In this document: positions 41,718-47,078 of the stretch, piece by piece | Layout: every line of letters starts with the position of its first letter | Numbering within the stretch: the stretch's first letter is position 1 | Notes under the pieces: model-generated | The model's database searches: none | What the model saw: the letters and a program-made list of their open reading frames with translations, nothing else | What the model was told of the DNA's origin: nothing | From: an uncultured Eubacterium sp. | GTDB lineage: Bacteria; Bacillota; Clostridia; Lachnospirales; Lachnospiraceae | Reading direction: 5' to 3' | Length of the DNA stretch: 47,078 nt | Assembly: GCA_910584345.1 (NCBI GenBank) | Contig: CAJTZX010000030.1 | Location: 1-47,078 of the forward strand | Position numbers and translations under genes: made by a program

Positions 41718-43223
41718 ATGCTGTTCAATTCGTTCCATTTTTTATTATTTTTTCCAATCGTAGCAGGCGTTTATTTTGTAGTGCCGAAAAAAATGAGGTA
41801 TCTTTGGCTTCTGGCGTCCAGTTATTATTTTTACATGAGCTGGAATGCAAAGTATGCGGTTTTAATTGCATTTTCTACGTTGGTTACCTGGGTCAGCGGG
41901 CTGCTGCTTGGAATCTGTCAAAAAAATGAAACTGAGACTGCCATTAAAAAATGGATTGTAGCGGTTAGTTTTTTGGTAAATTTAAGTATCCTGGCATTTT
42001 TTAAATATTTTGATTTCGCTTTAGGTAATGTAAACTTTTTTCTCGGAAAAATGGGAATTGAGGCGATGAAACGACCGTTTGATTTTGTGCTTCCTGTTGG
42101 AATTTCATTTTATACGTTTCAGGCGCTTGGGTATATCATCGATGTATATAGACGTGATATAGAACCGGAAAAAAATATTTTAAAATATGCACTTTTTGTT
42201 TCTTTTTTTCCACAGCTTGTTGCAGGGCCGATTGAACGCTCAAAAAATTTGCTGCTTCAGGTTGCACATACAGACCGGATTTCATGGAAACAATTATTGG
42301 ATTATGATCGGATTGCCAGTGGGCTGCGGATTATGTTATGGGGCTATTTTCAGAAAATGGTCGTCGCAGACCGACTTGCAATTTTCGTAAATACGGTGTA
42401 TGATTCCTGGTATTTTTATGGTACGGTAGAGCTTGTATTAGCTGCTGCGGCATTTTCTATTCAAATATATTGTGATTTTAATGGATATTCAACGATTGCA
42501 ATCGGAGCTGCAAAAGTAATGGGTTTTACACTGATGGAAAATTTTGACACGCCATATTTTGCCGGAAGTATTCGCGAATTTTGGCGCAGATGGCACATCT
42601 CGCTCAGTACGTGGTTCAAAGACTATCTGTATATTCCGCTTGGCGGCAATCGATGTAGCAGGCTGCGCAGACATTGGAATATTTTGATTACGTTTCTAGT
42701 TAGTGGATTGTGGCATGGGGCAAGCTGGCATTTTGTTGTGTGGGGAGGAATCCATGGGGTGTTTCAGATTATCGCGGCAGAAACAAGGAAATACAGAGAC
42801 CGTATTTATGCAAGAACGCATACAAAATGCACGTCTTTCAGTTTCCGGTTTGGACAGATAGCGACAACATTCGTTATGACGACGTTTGCATGGATTTTTT
42901 TCCGGGCGGAGTCTTTGACGCAGGCATGCAGCTATATTGGCCGTATTTTTACAAAACTGGACTGGTATGTGCTGACGGATGGTTCCTTATATGAACTTGG
43001 TTTAGAGCGGGTGGAGATGAATATGCTGCTCGTCTCCTTGTTGATTTTATTTGTAGTCAGTTTTATGAAATATCAGAAAAAAGAATCATTGGATTTGTTT
43101 TTAATCAAACAGTGTGCCTGGTTTCGCTGGCTTACGGCTGCTTTCTTATTTACGTTTATTTTTTTATTTGGAGTCTATGGCCCCGGATTTGACGCAGGGC
43201 AGTTTATTTATTTTCAATTTTAG
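41718..43223 (+). CDS. MBOAT-family membrane O-acyltransferase (AlgI/DltB-like)
   Basis: This protein of about 501 residues has roughly eleven membrane segments. It begins MLFNSFHFLLFFPIVAGVYF, and ATG at 41718 is preferred because CAGGGAGA precedes it. The signature VAGPIERSKNLL, the block NFDTPYFAGSIREFWRRWHISL and the catalytic histidine in LWHGASWHFVVWGGIHG are all present. Such enzymes move acyl groups across the membrane to polysaccharides or teichoic acids. The usual SGNH/DHHW partner gene is not next to it. The upstream glycosyltransferase-like gene suggests an acylated surface glycan. Confidence 0.92.
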   Translation: MLFNSFHFLLFFPIVAGVYFVVPKKMRYLWLLASSYYFYMSWNAKYAVLIAFSTLVTWVSGLLLGICQKNETETAIKKWIVAVSFLVNLSILAFFKYFDFALGNVNFFLGKMGIEAMKRPFDFVLPVGISFYTFQALGYIIDVYRRDIEPEKNILKYALFVSFFPQLVAGPIERSKNLLLQVAHTDRISWKQLLDYDRIASGLRIMLWGYFQKMVVADRLAIFVNTVYDSWYFYGTVELVLAAAAFSIQIYCDFNGYSTIAIGAAKVMGFTLMENFDTPYFAGSIREFWRRWHISLSTWFKDYLYIPLGGNRCSRLRRHWNILITFLVSGLWHGASWHFVVWGGIHGVFQIIAAETRKYRDRIYARTHTKCTSFSFRFGQIATTFVMTTFAWIFFRAESLTQACSYIGRIFTKLDWYVLTDGSLYELGLERVEMNMLLVSLLILFVVSFMKYQKKESLDLFLIKQCAWFRWLTAAFLFTFIFLFGVYGPGFDAGQFIYFQF

Positions 43224-43290
43224 AGTGTGTTTGAAAATGCTTTCTGTGAGATGTGCTTCACAGGTGGCGGATAAAGGTAGGGAAGATGTT

Positions 43291-44034
43291 ATGGATCTGA
43301 TAGAAAGAAATATTTATTCATGTATATGTAAGAATGATGGTATGCTTGCGCGGGAAATTGCAGCAGAGCTTCACAAAGAGCGGTTGGTCATTAATCAATA
43401 TTTGTACGGATCGCCTTATATGAGGGAGCTTTGCTACAAAGACAGTAGTTTCCGCTGGCATGGACTCATTCGGCAAAGCGTGCCGCACAGGGGGCTTGAG
43501 GATTTCTGCGGGTATTACGGTATGGTTTGGGAGTTTTTAGAGACAGAAAAAATGCAATGGCTGGAAGAATTAAAGCAGGGCTGTACGAGGATTGGAAGAA
43601 ATTTAAACAATACAAGGGGATTGTTTCATTCGTTTCTGGATGCGTACGAAACGATGCGTCAGCTGTTTTGTGATCTTTTGGGTGTCGATATTTCGAACTG
43701 GGAGATCGCATTTGAGCTGCGTATCAAGCGTGCAAGATATATCCGAATCTATGCGGATGTCCTGGTCATTGCGGATGGTTATATTTTTTCTTTGGAATTT
43801 AAGATGAAAGATAAGATCGATCCGGCAGAAATCAGTCAGGCAGCAAAGTATTGTGAATATATTGAAGTGCTGGCAGGACCGGATTATGATGTGATTCCAG
43901 CCCTGGTGCTGACAAAAGCACATGATTTGTATACATATGTACAGATGGAACATTCCACAGCAGAAATACCGGTCTGTTCGGGAGATATGCTATTTCATCT
44001 GTTTGAGGAATATTTGGGATTATTAGAACAGTAA
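43291..44034 (+). CDS. Uncharacterised protein: helix-turn-helix-like N-terminus with PD-(D/E)XK-like core
   Basis: This 247-residue protein starts MDLIERNIY after GTAGGGAAG. The N-terminal ~60 residues (LAREIAAELHKERLVINQYLY) look like a winged helix. The central part has IRIYADVLVIADGYIFSLEFKMKD, an Asp followed by E-x-K on neighbouring strands, which is the arrangement of the PD-(D/E)XK nuclease fold, and then EISQAAKYCEYIEVL as the following helix. No helicase or toxin partner is adjacent. It may be a restriction-like or repair nuclease, or a DNA-binding relative without activity. Family not recognised. Confidence 0.5.
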   Translation: MDLIERNIYSCICKNDGMLAREIAAELHKERLVINQYLYGSPYMRELCYKDSSFRWHGLIRQSVPHRGLEDFCGYYGMVWEFLETEKMQWLEELKQGCTRIGRNLNNTRGLFHSFLDAYETMRQLFCDLLGVDISNWEIAFELRIKRARYIRIYADVLVIADGYIFSLEFKMKDKIDPAEISQAAKYCEYIEVLAGPDYDVIPALVLTKAHDLYTYVQMEHSTAEIPVCSGDMLFHLFEEYLGLLEQ

Positions 44035-44038
44035 CCAT

Positions 44039-44806
44039 TTATGGCTCCTGTTCAAATACTGGATCAGCAGGATAACCGCCGCCGCATTTTTGCATAGCAC
44101 GCTGTACGCTGTCAGCGGAATTGCCCCAGTCTTTGTCTTTGTTGCGGTAGTCGTTTTTATCTACAAACCACGATACTTCGCTCTGAAGACGCTGCATGTG
44201 TTCCAACATCAACGCAGATGCTTTCGGATAAAAATCCTGCTTTTCCGTATCGGACAATTTATCTTCCGCGCATTCGATTAAATCACGAAAATGCGGCAGA
44301 CAAAAGCCTTTACTGTTCGTAAAAGATTCACGAAAGTCTTTGTTCTTACGATACAAATCAAAAAAGGTATCCAGATACCGATTGTAAATCTGGTTAAAAT
44401 GATCGCATACATAACAGGAACATTCTTTTTGGTCAAGCCATGCGCCCAGAGGCGTTTTCGCCTGCGAATGTGCGGCCTCAGTCCGTTTCATGCGCTTTAA
44501 AATATTGGATTTTCCAGGCGTAAAGCGTTTTAGTTCCTCTTCCAGTTCCGTATTAAGTTTTTTTAAATGCGTACTTAAAATAAGTGCGCTTCCAAGGCGG
44601 TTGCCGTAATCATACATCATTTTATAGTGATGGCGGCAGAAACCAAGTGCATCTGTTTTTTCACGAATATAATCTTCCATATAAGCAGAGCCTAATATAA
44701 AAGAGATGGCATGTTGTTCTGCGGCACGTTCCAGATAGCAGAACGGACATTCATCATCGGTTTGGAAAGCTTCGATCAGTGGAAGCGTGGAAATGTCTTT
44801 TTTCAT
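44039..44806 (-). CDS. DUF6062-like cysteine-rich protein
   Basis: This 255-residue cytoplasmic protein has two similar halves. The first has CPFCYLERAAEQHAISF then LGFCRHHY; the second has CSCYVCDHFNQIY then GFCLPHFRDL. The repeated C-x2-C and F-C-x2-H pattern suggests a duplicated zinc- or metal-binding unit. It resembles the uncharacterised DUF6062 family of Clostridia. The function is unknown. It stops 4 bp from the convergent gene upstream. Its promoter (44951-44979) is strong, but its ribosome binding site (GGGTGA) is weak, and a short frame precedes it. Confidence 0.65.
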   Translation of the reverse strand: MKKDISTLPLIEAFQTDDECPFCYLERAAEQHAISFILGSAYMEDYIREKTDALGFCRHHYKMMYDYGNRLGSALILSTHLKKLNTELEEELKRFTPGKSNILKRMKRTEAAHSQAKTPLGAWLDQKECSCYVCDHFNQIYNRYLDTFFDLYRKNKDFRESFTNSKGFCLPHFRDLIECAEDKLSDTEKQDFYPKASALMLEHMQRLQSEVSWFVDKNDYRNKDKDWGNSADSVQRAMQKCGGGYPADPVFEQEP

Positions 44807-44862
44807 AATCGTTCACCCGTTCGTTACAACCATATTATTTGTTTCACTTAGAAGATCAGAGT

Positions 44863-44895
44863 TCATGAAAAAGCTTCAAATTCTTTGTAGTTCAT
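44863..44895 (-). CDS. Ten-residue open frame with strong ribosome binding site
   Basis: On the minus strand AAAGGTGGTG precedes an ATG that encodes MNYKEFEAFS and a stop. It lies in the leader of the DUF6062-like gene. The ribosome binding site is better than that of the gene itself. It may be a leader peptide, or the first codons of a gene whose remainder was deleted. Confidence 0.35.
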   Translation of the reverse strand: MNYKEFEAFS

Positions 44896-44950
44896 AATTG
44901 TTTTCACCACCTTTCCAACGATCCTGCATAAAAACAGAAAGATATATGTT

Positions 44951-44979
44951 ATTATATCGGAACAGACCAGTGGTGTAAA
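44951..44979 (-). promoter_or_regulatory. Promoter of the DUF6062-like gene
   Basis: On the minus strand TTTACA (44974-44979), a 17-bp spacer and a perfect TATAAT (44951-44956) predict a leader of about 140 nt. Confidence 0.65.
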
Positions 44980-45074
44980 GCTTATGTTAGAAATGGTTTT
45001 ATTTATTTTTATTCAAAATTGCGCGTGAGTTGCGCTATTTAATTACATTATTGCACTAGTTTTGCATAAAATGA

Positions 45075-45103
45075 TTGACTTTTTTTGTGCAATCTTCTAA
45101 AAT
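45075..45103 (+). promoter_or_regulatory. Promoter and possible autoregulatory operator of the LacI gene
   Basis: TTGACT (45075-45080), a 17-bp spacer and TAAAAT (45098-45103). ATTGCAC (about 45050) and GTGCAAT (about 45087) form an inverted pair around the -35 element, and TGCA occurs twice upstream. This is a plausible binding arrangement for a LacI-family repressor on its own promoter. Confidence 0.55.
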
Positions 45104-45139
45104 AAATGTCAATATATGTATTAAAGGGGAGTGATTTTT

Positions 45140-46162
45140 ATGGCTGTAACGATCAAAGATGTTGCTGCGCTGGCAGGCGTATCGCCGTCCACAGTATCAA
45201 GGACATGCAAGGATCATCCGTCTATCAGCGCAGAAACGAAGGAAAAAGTACGCCGTGTGATGCTGCAGCTGGGCTATGAGCCGAACTTTTCTTCTGACAG
45301 TGCATCTAGTGCAAATTCTAAAACGATCGGGATTATATTGCCGCCGTCTTATCGGGAGGCATATGAAAATTCATTTTATTTGGAAACAATCCGTGGGATC
45401 AGTCAGTTTTGTAACAAGAGACAGTATATCAGTACGGTGATTACCGGACAGGATGAAGCTGAAATACTGGGTAGCGTCCATACGATGGGTGCGCGGAATC
45501 TGGTAGATGGTTTTATTGTGCTTTATTCCAGAAAAGAAGATGTGATTGTAGACTATCTTTGTGAAGAAGGGCTTTTATATGTGTTGATCGGCAAATCACA
45601 GCTTTCGCCAAATCAGACAATTATCGTAGATAACGATAATCTTTTGGCAGGGCAGGAAGCGGCGGAATATTTGTACAGCCTTGGACATCGCAAAATTGCT
45701 TATGTTGGAAATGAAAGCCTGTTTTTCTTTTCTTCAGACCGAAAGTCTGGCTATCAGTTGACGCTGCTGCGTCATGAGCTGTCGGTAGTTCCGCAATATT
45801 GTGTCGAAGTCAGCTGCGTTCCTGAGAAGGATGCGTTACAGATCCGCAGTTTATTAGAACAGCCGGACCGTCCGACAGCCGTTGTTGTGAGTGACGATAT
45901 TTTAGCGGTAGCGCTGGAACGCGTTTGTATGCGGATGGGCCTGTCGATTCCAAAAGATCTTTCTATTGTTTCTTTTAATAATTCACTGTTTGCCAGACTA
46001 ACGTCCCCACAGCTGACATCGGTAGATGTGAACTCGTTTCAGCTGGGGATTGAGGCGGCTTCGCAAATAATTAACCATATTGAAAATCCGGATCTTTTGG
46101 CGACGAAAATTATTGTACCGCATGGTTTGGTCGAACGGGACAGCTGTTGCAGAATCGGATAA
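45140..46162 (+). CDS. LacI-family transcriptional regulator
   Basis: This 340-residue repressor-type protein has an N-terminal helix-turn-helix (TIKDVAALAGVSPSTVSRTC, residues about 3-22), hinge helix region and periplasmic-binding-protein-like effector core with TIGIILPPSY, the IIVDNDNLLAGQEAAEYLYSLGHRKIAYVG block and the C-terminal PTAVVVSDDILAVALE and LTSVDVNSFQLG. The effector is probably a sugar. ATG at 45140 gives the normal MAVTIKDV start; a GTG three codons earlier abuts the ribosome binding site. No sugar operon follows it, so its targets may be elsewhere or the adjacent genes may be lost. Confidence 0.93.
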   Translation: MAVTIKDVAALAGVSPSTVSRTCKDHPSISAETKEKVRRVMLQLGYEPNFSSDSASSANSKTIGIILPPSYREAYENSFYLETIRGISQFCNKRQYISTVITGQDEAEILGSVHTMGARNLVDGFIVLYSRKEDVIVDYLCEEGLLYVLIGKSQLSPNQTIIVDNDNLLAGQEAAEYLYSLGHRKIAYVGNESLFFFSSDRKSGYQLTLLRHELSVVPQYCVEVSCVPEKDALQIRSLLEQPDRPTAVVVSDDILAVALERVCMRMGLSIPKDLSIVSFNNSLFARLTSPQLTSVDVNSFQLGIEAASQIINHIENPDLLATKIIVPHGLVERDSCCRIG

Positions 46163-46205
46163 AAAGGATAGGAGCAGCGACCGTTTTGTTTTCAATCTAA
46201 TTTAG

Positions 46206-46298
46206 CAAAGGATCAATGAAATTTTGTTGGATAACAGTACGATGCCTTTCGAATTTTCGGTCACCATTTTTAAAGATGAACAGAATCATAACTCATAA
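46206..46298 (+). pseudogene. Possible remnant of a GntR/UTRA-type regulator C-terminus
   Basis: An open stretch of 30 codons without a start reads QRINEILLDNSTMPFEFSVT and so on to a stop. The block MPFEFSVTIFKDEQ resembles the last strands of UTRA effector domains in GntR-family regulators. It is short and the match is from memory, so it is only a suggestion. Confidence 0.22.
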
Positions 46299-46445
46299 CC
46301 GTTCAGATTGGGTATTGCATATCATTAGAAAAATATGATGAAAACGCTATTTATATCTTGTAAATTCACGTAAGGCAGAGTAAAATCTATGATTAGGAAG
46401 TCACGATAAAGAATGATATAGGGATAAAGAAAGGAAGTGATAGAA

Positions 46446-46946
46446 ATGAGTGCATTCCCAATAGAGGATATGAGTAAAACATATATTGAGCATTCTATGG
46501 TTATTGATAATTTTGTGATTAAAATAGGAAATCAGATGAAAGACAGTTTATGCCGTGTATTTAGTGATGGAGTACAATATCAATGGAAAGAAAATAATGA
46601 TAGAGTGATTATTCCTGATGTGTCTATTATGTGTAATATCAGAGATAGAAAAAATGTTTCTTTTACAGGGGTTCCGCGTTTTGTAATGGAAGTATTGTCG
46701 GATGCAACAGAAAGCTATGATCGTAATGAAAAAATGGATATATATAGAAATGTTGGAGTTTCGGAATATTGGATTGCTGACTGGAGAAAGAAACAGGTAG
46801 AGATTTATATGTTTGATTGGAAAGATGATGATACCAGCTATTCTTACTTATTCAAAACGATTACGAAAGAAAATAAGGAAGATTTGCAAATGGTTATGTT
46901 TCCTGATTTTGAGATTTCTTTTGATGAATTGTTTCGGCTGGACTAG
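46446..46946 (+). CDS. Uma2-family (DUF820) PD-(D/E)XK endonuclease-like protein
   Basis: This 166-residue protein has the Uma2 pattern: PDVSIMCN (the first acidic residue), FVMEVLSDATESYDRNEKMD (the E of E-x-K and following helix) and YRNVGVSEYWIADWRKKQVEIY. These proteins have the PD-(D/E)XK nuclease fold, are usually present in many copies in cyanobacteria, and have no established cellular role. ATG at 46446 follows AAGGAAG; a GTG three codons earlier overlaps that site. It stands alone before a strong terminator and may be an acquired gene. Confidence 0.85.
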   Translation: MSAFPIEDMSKTYIEHSMVIDNFVIKIGNQMKDSLCRVFSDGVQYQWKENNDRVIIPDVSIMCNIRDRKNVSFTGVPRFVMEVLSDATESYDRNEKMDIYRNVGVSEYWIADWRKKQVEIYMFDWKDDDTSYSYLFKTITKENKEDLQMVMFPDFEISFDELFRLD

Positions 46947-46979
46947 AGCGTGTATCAGAATATAGAGTTTAAGGGGCTG

Positions 46980-47022
46980 GGGCTGTCGCACGAAGTAAAA
47001 CACATTCGTGCGACAGCCCTTT
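46980..47022 (+). terminator. Strong hairpin terminator after the Uma2-like gene
   Basis: A perfect 15-bp GC-rich stem (46980-46994 with 47005-47019, core GGCTGTCGCACGAA) with a 10-nt loop is followed by CTTTGG. It abuts the dispersed 55-bp repeat that runs to the window end. Confidence 0.8.
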
Positions 47023-47023
47023 G

Positions 47024-47078
47024 GTTACTTTTCACGGGGTGGGGCAAGTAATAAAGCAACAGTTTAGACAAAGTGTTG
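47024..47078. repeat. Inverted copy of the 55-bp dispersed repeat, cut by the window end
   Basis: Matches 3468-3522 in reverse complement with one mismatch in 55 bases. The window stops inside the element, so the associated palindrome (as at 3336-3457) would lie just beyond. Confidence 0.9.

Larger units (their letters stand above)
44807..45139. other. Divergent intergenic region between the DUF6062-like and LacI genes
   Basis: About 330 bp holding two opposing promoters (minus strand 44951-44979, plus strand 45075-45103), a ten-codon frame with a strong ribosome binding site (44863-44895), and an AT-rich stretch with several TTGC/GCAA words near 45020-45095 that may be operators for the LacI regulator. 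Confidence 0.5.

Overview
The window looks like a chromosome segment of an anaerobic, low-to-moderate GC Firmicute, most likely a Lachnospiraceae-type gut Clostridium. The signs are strong AGGAGG ribosome binding sites with frequent TTG/GTG starts, ferredoxin-dependent indolepyruvate oxidoreductase, glucose-family PTS parts, an XpaC/TelA pair, a 7TM hybrid histidine kinase, a chemoreceptor, a DUF6062-like protein and a Uma2-like nuclease. No rRNA, tRNA, CRISPR array, intact insertion sequence or phage gene was seen.

Layout. 0-1.4 kb: an ECF sigma factor and its membrane partner (minus strand). 1.6-6.1 kb: PTS sugar uptake (a small orphan EIIB, then EIIA and EIICB behind a promoter and leader terminator), with a divergent PatB/MalY-type C-S lyase. 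6.2-9.7 kb: an RNase E/G protein and a two-gene Ktr/Trk potassium system. 9.8-16.5 kb: an aryl-acid/arylpyruvate operon (PaaK-type ligase, IorA, IorB, a double-ACT protein, an amidohydrolase and a sodium symporter). 16.6-26.1 kb: the most unusual part, described below. 26.3-27.8 kb: a second ECF sigma factor and two small secreted proteins that appear to share its promoter motif. 27.9-34.2 kb: XpaC, TelA, a Cof-type HAD phosphatase and a second potassium system (TrkA/TrkH). 34.3-40.6 kb: signalling (a GGDEF-EAL protein with a degenerate GGDEF, a hybrid histidine kinase, a methyl-accepting chemotaxis protein). 40.7-44.8 kb: a glycosyltransferase-like protein, an MBOAT O-acyltransferase, a PD-(D/E)XK-like protein and a DUF6062-like protein. 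45.1-47.1 kb: a LacI regulator, a possible regulator remnant, a Uma2-like protein, a terminator and a dispersed repeat.

The 16.6-26.1 kb block reads as one long operon. It begins with a promoter and a 165-nt hairpin leader. A radical SAM/SPASM peptide maturase of the CcpM type follows, then a truncated companion protein, a leaderless solute-binding protein, a cytoplasmic subtilase-like protease with an extra C-terminal domain, two sugar-type ABC permeases, a membrane-anchored HlyD-like adaptor, a MacB/FtsX-like permease that is out of frame at a T7 tract, and a lipoprotein solute-binding protein. The combination suggests a ribosomally made, radical-SAM-modified peptide that is matured and exported or sensed. 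No Cys-rich precursor and no ABC ATPase are visible, and two genes look damaged, so the locus may be decaying, phase-variable or dependent on partners elsewhere.

Non-coding structure is plentiful. A 55-bp sequence at 3468-3522 recurs inverted at the very end of the window with one mismatch, and it adjoins a 122-nt palindrome. Two other long imperfect palindromes lie at 16663-16827 and about 26115-26265. A perfect 17-bp hairpin sits just upstream of the symporter ribosome binding site. All functional names come from reading protein motifs by eye, without any database search.
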